Below, piece by piece: positions 1 to 9,589 of a stretch of 46,530 bases of DNA. Made by a program: the position numbers and the translations under genes. Numbering within the stretch: position 1 is the stretch's first letter; each line of letters starts with the position of its first letter. A model generated the notes under the pieces. The model had not been told where the DNA came from, made no database searches, and was given only the letters and a program-made list of their open reading frames with translations. Source of the stretch: Candidatus Methanorudis spinitermitis (GTDB taxonomy: Archaea > Methanobacteriota > Methanobacteria > Methanobacteriales > Methanobacteriaceae); NCBI GenBank assembly GCA_031286225.1, contig JAITUQ010000020.1:1-46530 (forward strand), read 5' to 3'.

Positions 1-104
1 TTTTCACCAAAAATACAAAAGTATTTTTAAAATGAAAAAACAAATAACTTGAAAAACAATAAAACCAACCAAAAATAAAGCTCCAAAAAACTTCAAAAAA
101 ATAG

Positions 105-650
105 GGGGCTAAAAATATAGATTGGTTTATTAACTGTGGTAAACATTATGAAGAAAAATTATATTTCAATTATTTAATAGAAGAAAATATTAATAATGCT
201 TCAAAGCATCTAAATCAGCAAACAGATTCAAAAGGATATGTTACACTTGAAGGATTACTTGGTGAAGCTGATAGTCGATTAAATTGGTATTTGTACCATC
301 ATTATAAAAAAGAACATAATATTATAGTAAATGGAAAGCTTATTAATCTGATTAACAAACGATTTACTGATGATTTGAAAAAAATTGATTTAAGCAAACA
401 ATCTCTTGTTTTTAATGAAATGTTTGATATTAATTATGGTTATGATTGGATTCAATGGATTTTCAATAGAGTAATATTCGAGATTTATTTTTTAGAGCAT
501 ATTCCAACCATTCCTGTTTTTTACACGAAAATATTTAAAATTTTTCAAGATGGGCATGTTTTAATAGGTTGGAATGGGAAATTTCCACCTGAATATTTAT
601 GTTTACAAACACCAATAACCTATGAAGATGGCAATTTAATTATATTTTAA
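105..650 (+). CDS. Hypothetical protein, open frame with no standard start codon
   Basis: The frame is open from just after a TAG at 102-104 to the TAA at 648-650. It contains no ATG or GTG, and its first TTG is at 291, yet the residues before 291 read like normal protein (for example WFINCGKHYEEKLYFNYL). A G run at 104-108 lies 8 nt before an ATA at 117, which would start MDWFINCGKHYEEK and give about 177 aa. Either that ATA is a non-standard start, or the gene has lost its 5' end. The protein is soluble and rich in Trp and Tyr (YGYDWIQWIF). I do not recognise the family. It stands alone and converges on the next gene. Confidence 0.45.
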   Translation, partial: GAKNIDWFINCGKHYEEKLYFNYLIEENINNASKHLNQQTDSKGYVTLEGLLGEADSRLNWYLYHHYKKEHNIIVNGKLINLINKRFTDDLKKIDLSKQSLVFNEMFDINYGYDWIQWIFNRVIFEIYFLEHIPTIPVFYTKIFKIFQDGHVLIGWNGKFPPEYLCLQTPITYEDGNLIIF

Positions 651-806
651 TTGGTTCTTTAATAAATTTGATATAAACTTATATAATAAAAAATTTTTAT
701 AAATTTTAAAAATTACAATAATTCATTGTTTTTAAAGGAATTTATTTTGAACAACATTGTAATGAAAAAATAGTTCTTTTATTTTTATAGTTTAAAACAA
801 AAATAA

Positions 807-1448
807 TTAGCTTAGATTAATCAATAGATCATTGAGTAACAAATTTAATGACTTATTTTCAAACTTTTTGAGTCTTTCTTTTACAGAATCATCTGGGAAT
901 TCTTTTAATTGTGGAAAATCATAGTTAATTGAGTATGCCAATATTAACCACGAATAATAATAAAAGCTTATAAACAGTTCGTCAGGTATGTTTTCATGAT
1001 ATTCTTCTGATAACAACTCTTCATCATCATAGTAATCTTTGTATATTGATATTGGTGGAAATAAGTTCTTCTCTTTAAGCATATCTGAGAAATGAGGAAG
1101 TGGGGCTTCATTTTTCTCTTTATATATTTTTAAATAGGCATTAGCTATTTTGTATATAATTTCATATAAGTCTAATATAGCTACTATTTTAACTGGATTT
1201 TTCACTTCATTTAAAGTTTTTCGAAGAATTAACATAATAAAAGGTGTTACAGACCATAAAGTTTCCTGATGTTCGAAATTCAAGGCGATCTTTTCTTTTC
1301 CAGTAGTTATATGATCAGCACATTTACCTGTAAGTGAAGTAATCCATTGAGGAAAATCTGTACATCTTTCATATGGTCCTTCTAATAATTCCCAGGGGAT
1401 GTCCTCAATTTTCGTTGTTTCAATGAAAATTTTATTATTTAATTTCAT
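807..1448 (-). CDS. Hypothetical protein, 213 aa
   Basis: A complete ATG-to-stop frame of soluble, acidic protein. It has no signal peptide, membrane segment or metal-binding cysteine pattern. The N-terminal part carries PWELLEGPYERCTDFPQW, and the C-terminal half is Tyr/Asp-rich (YKDYYDDEELLSEEYHENI). The helical, Leu-rich tail suggests an all-alpha fold. No clear Shine-Dalgarno site precedes the ATG. It converges with the 105-650 frame and is separated from prs by about 150 bp of AT-rich DNA. I do not recognise the family. Confidence 0.6.
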   Translation of the reverse strand: MKLNNKIFIETTKIEDIPWELLEGPYERCTDFPQWITSLTGKCADHITTGKEKIALNFEHQETLWSVTPFIMLILRKTLNEVKNPVKIVAILDLYEIIYKIANAYLKIYKEKNEAPLPHFSDMLKEKNLFPPISIYKDYYDDEELLSEEYHENIPDELFISFYYYSWLILAYSINYDFPQLKEFPDDSVKERLKKFENKSLNLLLNDLLINLS

Positions 1449-1598
1449 TTTATATTAAGTGATTTAATTTTTAATATTAGGGGTGTAAGACTGTTATAAA
1501 TAATATAGACTAAAGCTATATTATTATACAATAATATAACTTTTTTTAACAGGAGCTTGTAAATCATATAATATAACTTTCTTTAATTGTGATGTAAT

Positions 1599-2465
1599 TC
1601 ATTTTATGGCATTAGCTATTATTTTAGCTACAGAGATACTACTAACTTCAGACTTTAATGAGTCTGTTCCAGCTATTGATTTAGCTCCAGCTGCATAAAT
1701 TTTTAATATTGCATCGTTAACAAGAATAGGATGAACACAGCAAACACTAACTGATTTAGCTCCATGTTCCTTAAGTATAGCTATTGCATTAACAATCGTT
1801 CCTCCAGTAGCTATTATATCATCAACAATAAAAGCATCATGCCCTTCAACATAATCAATGTTAATGTCTGCTATTTTTGTTTCTACCTTCTCAGGGCTTA
1901 ATCTTACTTTTTTTAAATAGCTAAAATTACATTCTAATATCTTTGATATTTCTTCAGTAAAACCTAATGCTCCTTTATCTGGAGCTATGATAACTGGTTT
2001 ATTTGATATATTTGCAATATATTCAGCTATTGGTGCTGTAGCTGATATGTTTTCAATTGGTATATTGAAAAAGTTTCTAACACTATCTTCATGGAGATTT
2101 ATTGATATGATTTCACTTGCTCCTGAATTTTCGATTAAATTCGCTACGATTTCTGCAGAAATAGCTTCTCCTTCTTTAAAACGCTTTTCTTGTCTTCCAT
2201 ATCCAAAATAAGGAATAACAACTTTTATTTCCCGAGCACCTAAGCTTTTTAGATTTTTAATAATAAAAAGTAGCTCTATTAGATTTTCATCTTGAGGATA
2301 TCCTGTTGATTGAATCACAACAACTTTTTTTTCTATGTTTCCTTTTATCCTAATGTATCTTTCTCCATCAGGAAATTTTTTTGTTTCAATTGGACACAAA
2401 TATTCTCCAAGCTCTTTTGCAACTTCAGCTGCTAATTTTTGTGATGCTGAACCACCTATTATCAA
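1599..2465 (-). CDS. prs: Ribose-phosphate pyrophosphokinase
   Basis: Makes PRPP from ribose 5-phosphate and ATP for purine, pyrimidine, histidine and cofactor synthesis in the cytoplasm. Recognisable parts are the N-terminal IGGSASQKLA, the PDGERYIRI segment, the ATP/flexible-loop region YFGYGRQEKRF, the Mg-binding NLHEDSVRNFF (a variant of the usual DLH motif), and the PRPP loop VDDIIATGGTIVNA. At 288 aa it has archaeal length. The open frame runs back to an ATG at 2492. A GGTGAT ribosome site 4 nt before a TTG at 2465 gives the expected MIIGGSAS start, so I prefer 2465. The gene stands alone and is divergent from hypA. Confidence 0.95.
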   Translation of the reverse strand: MIIGGSASQKLAAEVAKELGEYLCPIETKKFPDGERYIRIKGNIEKKVVVIQSTGYPQDENLIELLFIIKNLKSLGAREIKVVIPYFGYGRQEKRFKEGEAISAEIVANLIENSGASEIISINLHEDSVRNFFNIPIENISATAPIAEYIANISNKPVIIAPDKGALGFTEEISKILECNFSYLKKVRLSPEKVETKIADINIDYVEGHDAFIVDDIIATGGTIVNAIAILKEHGAKSVSVCCVHPILVNDAILKIYAAGAKSIAGTDSLKSEVSSISVAKIIANAIK

Positions 2466-3062
2466 TAATATCACCATGAAACTTTTTATCATGTATAAAT
2501 AATATCAAAATATATAATAATCTTGTATAAACTATAAAGAAAGAATCATTTTCTAAAGATTATTTTAGTTACTAATTCTATAAACTTATTAATTTACTTA
2601 TTTATAATTCATTTAATTTATTTTTTATTTTATAGTTTATTTAAAATTAATTTTTTTATTTTTAATAAAGTATTAAATAAATAAATCTACAAATTATTGA
2701 TTGTTATTCATTAATAAAAATAATAATTTTAACTATTTTTATAAAATAGATTATTTGAATTCATTATGTTTAAATAGATGTACTATTCATTTTATTTGAA
2801 ATATTTAAAATTATAATTTAATAATATACTTTATATTAAAGCTTTATCTATTTTTGTTTTTGCAATAAATTCGTGAATGTCATTGAATTTTTGAGTTTGA
2901 TAATGTACGTTATTTAAGATTGTTGTTTATGTGAATTTTTGGATTTTATCTTAAACTATAATTAATTATAATATTACATTTAAATATATCAAGATATATA
3001 ATAAGAAAATTAAGATAAAAATTCTTTATATAAATTATTATTTGTAGCTAAGAGGTGTGCTA
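2466..3062. other. AT-rich divergent intergenic region, prs / hypA
   Basis: About 600 bp with no coding signal on either strand. A good archaeal TATA candidate for hypA is TTTAAATATATC at 2979-2990, which would give a leader of about 50 nt. The hypA ribosome site AGAGGTG is at 3051-3057. Nothing else is recognised. Confidence 0.5.
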
Positions 3063-3434
3063 ATGCATGAATTATCAATGGCTGATGGAATATTAAAAGC
3101 TGTGCTTGAAAATGCTCAAAAAAATGAAGTTACTGAAGTTTTAGAAGTGACAATTCAAATTGGAAAAATGGCTTTATTAAACCCAAAGCAAGTGAAGTTT
3201 ATGCTTGGTGTTTTAAGTGAGGATACAATAGCTAATAAAGCTAAATTTATAATTGAAGAAATTCCAATCGAAATTCAATGTTTGGAATGTGGTTTTGAAG
3301 GAAAAGTTGATGTTGATGATTTAGACCATTATGCTCCAATGGTCGAATGCCCTAAATGCGAAAATAAACGTATATCTATTATAAATGGAAAAGATTGTAC
3401 TGTTAAAAGTATTGTCGTTGAAAAAGATGATTAA
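3063..3434 (+). CDS. hypA: Hydrogenase nickel incorporation protein HypA
   Basis: Nickel metallochaperone that hands Ni to [NiFe]-hydrogenase large subunits together with HypB. The protein begins MHELSMADGIL; Met1-His2-Glu3 is the conserved nickel site. Two CxxC pairs, CLEC and CPKC, form the structural zinc site. I place the start at ATG 3063 rather than the GTG at 3057, because AGAGGTG is the ribosome site and His2 must follow Met1. At 123 aa it has family length. It is followed by hypB after 91 bp, probably as one operon, as expected for a hydrogenotrophic methanogen. Confidence 0.95.
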   Translation: MHELSMADGILKAVLENAQKNEVTEVLEVTIQIGKMALLNPKQVKFMLGVLSEDTIANKAKFIIEEIPIEIQCLECGFEGKVDVDDLDHYAPMVECPKCENKRISIINGKDCTVKSIVVEKDD

Positions 3435-3525
3435 TTATTAATTTAATAATTCTGTACTAGATTTAACTTAAATATTATCTATTATTAAAAAAATATTTAG
3501 AACTTATTCAAATAAAGGTGAATTT

Positions 3526-4185
3526 ATGCATAAAGTATCTGAAATAGAGGTTCAACATAATATAATGAAAGCTAATAAAAAATTAGCTGATAAAAATAAG
3601 AAGAAACTAGAAGAAAATGATGTATTTGGGATTGATTTTGTAGGGGCTATTGGTTCTGGAAAAACTTCGCTAATTGAAGAACTTATTCAAAATATGGATG
3701 GATCTATAGGAGTTATAGCTGGAGATGTTATAAGTAAATTTGATGCTGGAAGATTTAAAAAATATGATGTTCCTGTTGTTGGTTTAAATACAGGAAAAGA
3801 ATGTCATCTTGATGCTCATTTAGTAGAGCATGCATTAAATGATATATCTTTAGTTGATGTGGATTATTTATTTATTGAGAATGTAGGTAACTTAATATGT
3901 CCAGTAGACTTTGATTTAGGTTCACATATGCGAATTGTGGTTGTTAGTGTTAGTGAAGGTGATGATACTGTAGAAAAACACCCATTTATTTTCCAAAGTG
4001 CTGATTTGATTATAATTAATAAAGTAGATATAGCTAATGCTGTTGGAGCAGACGAAAATAAGATGGCAACAGATGCTAAAAAAATCAATCCTGACGTTAA
4101 AATTATAAAAACAAGTCTTAAAGAAGGTAAAGGATTAGATGAAATAATTTCAGCTATTGAAAAATTTAAAATAATTATTAGCTAA
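3526..4185 (+). CDS. hypB: Hydrogenase nickel incorporation GTPase HypB
   Basis: SIMIBI-class GTPase that partners HypA in Ni delivery to [NiFe]-hydrogenases. The P-loop GAIGSGKTS is at residues 40-48. The CHLDAH segment holds the Cys/His metal site at the dimer interface, and the guanine-specificity motif is NKVD. The N terminus (MHKVSEIEVQHNIMKANKKLA) lacks the His-rich nickel-storage stretch of some bacterial HypB, which is normal for archaea. The 219-aa length fits. The start ATG follows AAGGTGAATTT. Confidence 0.96.
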   Translation: MHKVSEIEVQHNIMKANKKLADKNKKKLEENDVFGIDFVGAIGSGKTSLIEELIQNMDGSIGVIAGDVISKFDAGRFKKYDVPVVGLNTGKECHLDAHLVEHALNDISLVDVDYLFIENVGNLICPVDFDLGSHMRIVVVSVSEGDDTVEKHPFIFQSADLIIINKVDIANAVGADENKMATDAKKINPDVKIIKTSLKEGKGLDEIISAIEKFKIIIS

Positions 4186-4254
4186 TTAGTGACTTTCTAG
4201 AAAAGATATTAATTAATAAATAATATATAAAAAAATAGCTGGTGGTGATAAAAT

Positions 4255-5280
4255 TTGAAAATATGGATAGATATTACAAATGCACCTCATGTTAGATTTT
4301 TTAAAGATATAATTCACTATTTTCAAGATGAAGGTGAAGATTTAATAATTACGAGCCGACAATTTGGAGATATACATAGATTAATGGATATGTATGATAT
4401 TGATTTTATTTCTGTTGGTAAACATGGTGTTAGTCTTGCTGATAAATTAAAAGAAAATACCCAAAGAGTAAATGATTTAGTCGACATTATCAAAAATGAA
4501 AAAATTGACATTGCTTTATCAAAGCATTCTATTGAACTTCCAAGAATTTCTTTTGGTCTTGGTATTCCAAGTTTATATATTTTAGACAATGAACATGCTG
4601 AAGCCGCTAATAAACTTACTTTACCTTTGTGTGATAGAATAATAGCTCCAAGAATAATTGATACTTGGAAATTATTAGGTTATGGTGCAGATCCAAATAA
4701 AATGATTAGATATAATGGAACATCTGAAATCCTTCACTTTAAAAGTTTTCAATATAATGAAAATATTTTTGAAGATCTTAATTTAAACATAACTTTACCA
4801 AAAACAATTTTAATGAGGCCTGAACCATCACTTGCATCTTATTTAGATGCTGATTGTAGAAAATCAGTACTTTCTCCTGTTGTTGATGTATTAAAAGATT
4901 ATGCGAATATTTTAGTTTTACCTAGATTTAAGGAACAAGCAGCTATTTTTGAAGGTATAAAAAATGTTACTATTCTAAAACCCCCAGTTGATACTTCGAG
5001 TATAATTAAAAAATGCGATCTTATGATTGGTGCTGGAGGAACAATGAATAGAGAATCAGCTATTTTAGAAACACCTGTTATCTCCTGTTATCCTGGAGTG
5101 CCATTATCTGTTGATCAATTTTATATAGATCAAGGATTAATGTTTCGCTCTAATGCAACAGAAGAAATCATAAATAAAGCTTTAAGCTTACTTGTATATC
5201 CAAATAACCACGTTGAACTTAAAACTGATGATTTATTTAATATAATAATTGAAAATACTTATGATATGGTTAAAAGATAA
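4255..5280 (+). CDS. DUF354 family protein (glycosyltransferase-like)
   Basis: 341 aa, starting at TTG after GGTGGTGATAAAAT and beginning MKIWIDITNAPHVRFF, the hallmark of the archaeal DUF354 family. Members have a GT-B-like double Rossmann fold resembling UDP-GlcNAc epimerases and glycosyltransferases, but no substrate is established. The C-terminal half carries LMIGAGGTMNRESAILETPVIS, the nucleotide-sugar-type glycine-rich segment. There are no membrane segments. It lies 69 bp after hypB on the same strand and could be co-transcribed, but a hydrogenase link is not implied by the family. Confidence 0.85.
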   Translation: MKIWIDITNAPHVRFFKDIIHYFQDEGEDLIITSRQFGDIHRLMDMYDIDFISVGKHGVSLADKLKENTQRVNDLVDIIKNEKIDIALSKHSIELPRISFGLGIPSLYILDNEHAEAANKLTLPLCDRIIAPRIIDTWKLLGYGADPNKMIRYNGTSEILHFKSFQYNENIFEDLNLNITLPKTILMRPEPSLASYLDADCRKSVLSPVVDVLKDYANILVLPRFKEQAAIFEGIKNVTILKPPVDTSSIIKKCDLMIGAGGTMNRESAILETPVISCYPGVPLSVDQFYIDQGLMFRSNATEEIINKALSLLVYPNNHVELKTDDLFNIIIENTYDMVKR

Positions 5281-5351
5281 TATTTTTTTAACTATATTAT
5301 GGGGATTAAAACATTAAATATAAATACTAAAAAAATAATTTTATATTATAT

Positions 5352-5424
<73 letters not shown>

Positions 5425-5736
5425 TTATTCTCTAATAAAATTTTAATTCTTTTGTTTTATTTTGTTTTTTAGAATAAATTTTCTTTTTTATAAAATTATA
5501 AAAAAATCAAAGTTATAAAATTTATATAGTTGATTATATAAATTTATATTTTAATTAATTTATTAAAATAATATTATGAATTATTTTATAATTTTGATAA
5601 TTTATTCAAAGATTCATTAATTTTTATTTATTATTTATTCAATAATGACTTTTTAGCTAATTAGTATCTGCATGATTATAATATATATGTATTAAAATTT
5701 AAATTATTAATAAAATAACTTTTATAGGAGTTTTAA
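5425..5736. other. AT-rich intergenic region after tRNA-Ala
   Basis: About 310 bp. The first 50 bp are T-rich on the + strand (runs of TTTT and TTTTTT), which fits archaeal termination after the tRNA. The rest is low-complexity A/T with no coding signal. The ribosome site for the next gene is TAGGAGTT just before 5737. Confidence 0.4.
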
Positions 5737-6816
5737 ATGCCTTTTATAGCTCAAAATCATTTCCAACTTATTTTAGAAGTAGCAATGATATTTTTTTCAA
5801 TAATTGTATTTATTTTTAATTTAGTTCCAATTTCTCTTAGTGTAATTACTTTTATATCTTTATTAACTTCAGCAATATTCACATTTCTTTTTGGAATAGA
5901 TGTTATACTTTTATTTATGTCATTTGGTCATTATGAGTTTACACATCCTTTTGGTCCAATTGCACTTTTAGCTATAATAACTGCATTAGCATCATTAACT
6001 GTTATGGAAGAATCTGGTGTTAATGTTAAAGGACTTAAAAATGTAATTTTCGCTCTTTTGATAGGAGTGAGTATTTTTGGAGGATTAATGCATAGATCTT
6101 TCTTGTTATTATGGATTATTGGGTTATTTATAGGGTTTTTCCTTATATCTAAATCATTTAGACAAAAATCATTCTTAACAATGAGAAGGATTCTTATATT
6201 TTTAGGTATAGGTGCTGCTGGTTTTGTAATACTTGAACTTTTATCAATTATATTTAATATGGATGTTTTTAGCCCATTACTTAGAGTTGGAAGAATAGAA
6301 GAAAATTCTATTCCAAGTTTGAGAATGGTTTTAGATAATACTCAACTAATTGGCCATAACCCAGATTCATCTTTTTGGGGTCCTGATGGAACAGGGTTTG
6401 CTGAAGGGTATATAAGTTTACCAATGAGATTTATTTTGATCTTTGGTTTATCATTTCCATTATTTTATGGAGCTTTAGTTACTAAAAAAGATATAATTGA
6501 TTATATGCTTCCAGGAATATTTGGATATGCATTTGATTTTGGTTATATTGTTATGATTGGATTAATAGCATTTACAATTATTACTATAGTTTTAGGACTT
6601 AAAATGCTTGTTGTTTATCGTAGAAGAAGAGAAATGAATAATAAAAAATATTTAGGAAAGGAAGTTCTCCTTATAGGATCTTTAACAGCGTTTATCACTC
6701 AAGCATTAATTGGTTTATTTGTTTTTAATCGAACAATTAATGGACAAGCATTGTTAACTTTTATATTTTTAGCTGCAATGGTATTAGCTCATACTATTTC
6801 ATTAAAAAGAGACTAA
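5737..6816 (+). CDS. Polytopic membrane protein, unknown function
   Basis: 359 aa with roughly eight to nine hydrophobic segments, for example residues 13-35, 40-62, 70-85, 103-120 and 125-140, and three near the C terminus. A hydrophilic extracytoplasmic-looking loop (VGRIEENSIPSLRMVLDNTQ ... HNPDSSFWGPDGTGFAEG) sits between two hydrophobic blocks. A basic loop (YRRRREMNNKK) marks a cytoplasmic side by the positive-inside rule. No transporter motif is recognised. The start ATG follows AGGAGTTTTAA. It lies about 100 bp upstream of the DUF1890/DUF1894 pair on the same strand. Confidence 0.75.
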   Translation: MPFIAQNHFQLILEVAMIFFSIIVFIFNLVPISLSVITFISLLTSAIFTFLFGIDVILLFMSFGHYEFTHPFGPIALLAIITALASLTVMEESGVNVKGLKNVIFALLIGVSIFGGLMHRSFLLLWIIGLFIGFFLISKSFRQKSFLTMRRILIFLGIGAAGFVILELLSIIFNMDVFSPLLRVGRIEENSIPSLRMVLDNTQLIGHNPDSSFWGPDGTGFAEGYISLPMRFILIFGLSFPLFYGALVTKKDIIDYMLPGIFGYAFDFGYIVMIGLIAFTIITIVLGLKMLVVYRRRREMNNKKYLGKEVLLIGSLTAFITQALIGLFVFNRTINGQALLTFIFLAAMVLAHTISLKRD

Positions 6817-6918
6817 TAGTAACTCAAACTTATTTGTTAAATATTTATTCAATCATTTAATTTAGAGGATTATTATTAATATTTATTTATTTCAATCATT
6901 AAATATAAGAGGAATATT

Positions 6919-7374
6919 ATGAAAAAAGCATTAATATTATTGGGATGTCCAGAATCACCTTCTCAAACACCTATGGCTGTTTATGCAGCGCAAAAATTAG
7001 CTAAAATGGATTATGATGTTACTGTAGCTAGTACACCATCGGCTTCAAAACTTTTAGAAGTTTCAGATCCAGATGAATGTTATATAAAAAATAAAGTTGA
7101 TATAGAATCAACTTTAGATGCTTTAAATGAAGGAACTTATGACCTTTTAATAGGTTTTGTTCACAAAGATGCAGCTGCTTCTTATTTTGTGACTTTTTAT
7201 CATATATTACAGTGCGAGTCAATAGCACTAGTGTTTGAAAAAGACTTTGAATTATTGCAAGAGTTTGAAAATATTGTTAAAGAGAATACTGATGCAAAAA
7301 TAGTAGCTGTTAGAGCTTTTCATAACCCAACACCTCTTAAAGTTAAATTTGACAGGGTACTAGAAAGCTTATAA
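6919..7374 (+). CDS. DUF1890 family protein
   Basis: 151 aa beginning MKKALILLGCPESPSQTPMA, typical of DUF1890, a small cytoplasmic family found in methanogens and of unknown function. The Rossmann-like opening (hydrophobic strand then GCPESP loop) suggests a nucleotide- or flavin-like fold, but no catalytic residues are established. The start follows AGAGGAATATT. It is immediately followed by a DUF1894 gene after 36 bp. I recall the two families as neighbours in methanogens, so they probably act together. Confidence 0.85.
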   Translation: MKKALILLGCPESPSQTPMAVYAAQKLAKMDYDVTVASTPSASKLLEVSDPDECYIKNKVDIESTLDALNEGTYDLLIGFVHKDAAASYFVTFYHILQCESIALVFEKDFELLQEFENIVKENTDAKIVAVRAFHNPTPLKVKFDRVLESL

Positions 7375-7410
7375 TTATATTATCAATATTATTTATTATG
7401 AGAGATTAAA

Positions 7411-7719
7411 ATGTCATTTTGTTTAGAAACTTATCTTCAACAGTCTGATGACTATGAAGTTTTATTGTCAAAAGCTGGGTTTAAAGATTGTGCAAAAGTT
7501 ATCAAAGAAAAATCTGATGAAGTTATCTATATTAATGCTGGTGAAAAAATATTAGGAGCACGTATAATTGGGATTCCTCCAATACCAATTGGGGTTAATG
7601 AAAATAAAGGTACAATCATAATATCTTACACAAAGCCATGCCATGGAACTGCAGCTATTGAACTACCTGTTGAGGAAAATGAAATAGAAAAGATTAGGAA
7701 AATAGCTATTAAAAACTAA
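7411..7719 (+). CDS. DUF1894 family protein
   Basis: 102 aa beginning MSFCLETYLQQSDDYEVLLS and carrying the Gly/Pro-rich IIGIPPIPIGVNE core of the DUF1894 family. The family is restricted to methanogens and has no assigned function. It is small, soluble and mostly alpha/beta with no signal peptide. The ribosome site GAGAG lies upstream. It is the second gene of the DUF1890-DUF1894 pair and is followed by a long non-coding gap. Confidence 0.85.
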   Translation: MSFCLETYLQQSDDYEVLLSKAGFKDCAKVIKEKSDEVIYINAGEKILGARIIGIPPIPIGVNENKGTIIISYTKPCHGTAAIELPVEENEIEKIRKIAIKN

Positions 7720-7920
7720 TTTTTAGTTAAAAGTAAAATTCAGATGAAATTTGGTTTGTAGTTATTAACTATTGGTTTTTATAATCAGAAAAATAATTTT
7801 TTTGCAGAAAATAATATATTTTATAATTTTTTTTTTGATTAAAAAATTTAGTATTTTATCAAAACAATTGATAATAATCATACATTTTATTAAACTTTAT
7901 TTTAATTATAAAAGATTCAT

Positions 7921-8220
7921 TATTTAATAAAATAGCTGCTAAATTCATTATATTTACATTTAATAATAATTAATAATTTAATTAATTAAGATATTTTTAT
8001 TTATTATATTTATAATTAGCGATTATTAATTAGTAATTTTATAGACTAAAATATTTTTATTCATTATATTTATTATTTCTAATAACTAATAATTTATTTA
8101 GTTAATTAAGGTGTTTTTATTTATTATATTTAAAACTAATATAATTAAAAAGTATTTCATTAATTAAAATATTTTCATTTATTATAACTAAAAATTAATA
8201 ATAATCAATAAATATTTTAA
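7921..8220. repeat. Degenerate tandem repeat, about 60 bp x 4, inside a 735-bp gap
   Basis: The gap 7720-8454 holds no gene. Its middle is built of units starting near 7921, 7981, 8041, 8101 and 8159. Each contains a version of ATATTTTTATTTATTATATT at the same offset, followed by a more variable A/T stretch. Copies at 7981, 8041 and 8101 are exactly 60 bp apart. The outer copies are weaker. The metE ribosome site GGGGAA at 8445-8450 closes the gap. Confidence 0.7.
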
Positions 8221-8454
8221 TTAATATATATTATATTTTACTGAAAAATTGCAAGAAATGATAATTTTCATGATTTTATAAAAACTTTTAAAAATCCTTT
8301 AATTTAAATTTAAAGAATATTTATAACTATTAAATATTTTCAAAATTAAACCATCTGTAGCAAACCTTTGGTAATAGGATATATTTTAAAAAATATTTAA
8401 TAATTGTGAAAATCTTGAAAAAATAAAATTTTTTAGTCATAATTGGGGAATTTT

Positions 8455-9411
8455 ATGATTAGTACTGTTGTTGGAAGTTATCCTGTAATTATTCAACCAC
8501 CTAAAACAAGGAAAAATAAATTATTCAATGTTATTAGGGGTAATGATAAATGTAAAACTGCTATTCAACATTCAGTAAAATCTCAAGTCAAAGCTGGAAT
8601 TGATATAATATCGGATGGTCAAGTTAGGGGAGACATGGTAGAAATATTTGCAAAATCCATTCCAGGATGTAAAATTGAAAATAATACTTGTGTAATAAAT
8701 TCTAAAATATTTACTCCTTACCAAAATATTGGAGTTAAAGATTTGAAATTAGCTATTAAATACATGAAACAAGAATTAAATGAATTAAATATATCATCTA
8801 AGGATAAAAAAAAGAAAGGCGTAAAGGGGATAATAAGTGGACCATCTACAATAGTTCAATCTTCTAAAATAGGGCCTATTTATAAAAATAAAGATCTAGC
8901 TATTATTGACATGGCTAATGCTTTAAAAAGTGAAGCTATTGCCCTTGAAAAAGCAGGAGCAAAAATAATTCAAATTGATGAGCCATTTTTATCTACAGGA
9001 TTAATAGATATGGAAATAGCTAAGGAAGCTATTAATATAATTTCAAAAAATCTCACTGTTCCAGTAGCTATTCATTGTTGTGGAGATATAAAAAATATTT
9101 TTGATAATTTGATTGATTTTAATGTTGATATTATTGATTGTGAATTTGCAGGGCAACCTACTAATTTAGATGTTTTAGATAGTTATTCTACAAATTTAAA
9201 AAGTAAAAAAATAGGTTTAGGAGTAATTGATACAAAAAAACAGTCTGTTGAATCTGTTGAAGAAATAGCTATGCTCATTGAGAAAGGTTTAGATATTGTT
9301 GGTGATAAAAATCTTTTCATCGATCCAGATTGTGGATTGAGATTATCTTCTGATGAGATTGCTTTTAAAAAACTTAAAAACATGGTTGAAGCTATGAAAT
9401 TATTTAATTGA
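8455..9411 (+). CDS. metE: Methionine synthase core protein (MetE C-terminal domain)
   Basis: Methylates homocysteine to methionine. Only the C-terminal TIM-barrel half of cobalamin-independent MetE is present (318 aa), as in other archaea. The homologous Methanothermobacter protein uses methylcobalamin or a corrinoid donor rather than methyl-folate. Seen motifs are the N-terminal STVVGSYP, IIQIDEPFLSTGL, the zinc-site AIHCCGD with its His and Cys, and DPDCGLR with the further Cys ligand. Start is ATG 8455 after GGGGAATTTT, not the TTG inside the ribosome site at 8443. It precedes thyA on the same strand; both draw on one-carbon metabolism. Confidence 0.92.
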   Translation: MISTVVGSYPVIIQPPKTRKNKLFNVIRGNDKCKTAIQHSVKSQVKAGIDIISDGQVRGDMVEIFAKSIPGCKIENNTCVINSKIFTPYQNIGVKDLKLAIKYMKQELNELNISSKDKKKKGVKGIISGPSTIVQSSKIGPIYKNKDLAIIDMANALKSEAIALEKAGAKIIQIDEPFLSTGLIDMEIAKEAINIISKNLTVPVAIHCCGDIKNIFDNLIDFNVDIIDCEFAGQPTNLDVLDSYSTNLKSKKIGLGVIDTKKQSVESVEEIAMLIEKGLDIVGDKNLFIDPDCGLRLSSDEIAFKKLKNMVEAMKLFN

Positions 9412-9589
9412 TTTAGCCTATATTAAAAAATAATAAAATATATTATAATTGTTTTCTATATTGATATTTATTAAAAAGTATTTTAATTTATTAATTTTTT
9501 ATATCATAATTAATCAAAAAATTATTTTAATTAATAATAAATTACTTTAATTAAATTAATTTATTTTAAATAATTTAAGAGGAAAATAA

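Noticed and set aside
807..1448. Toxin or immunity protein paired with the 105-650 frame
   Set aside because: The two genes converge rather than form an operon, and neither shows a toxin-antitoxin or polymorphic-toxin motif.
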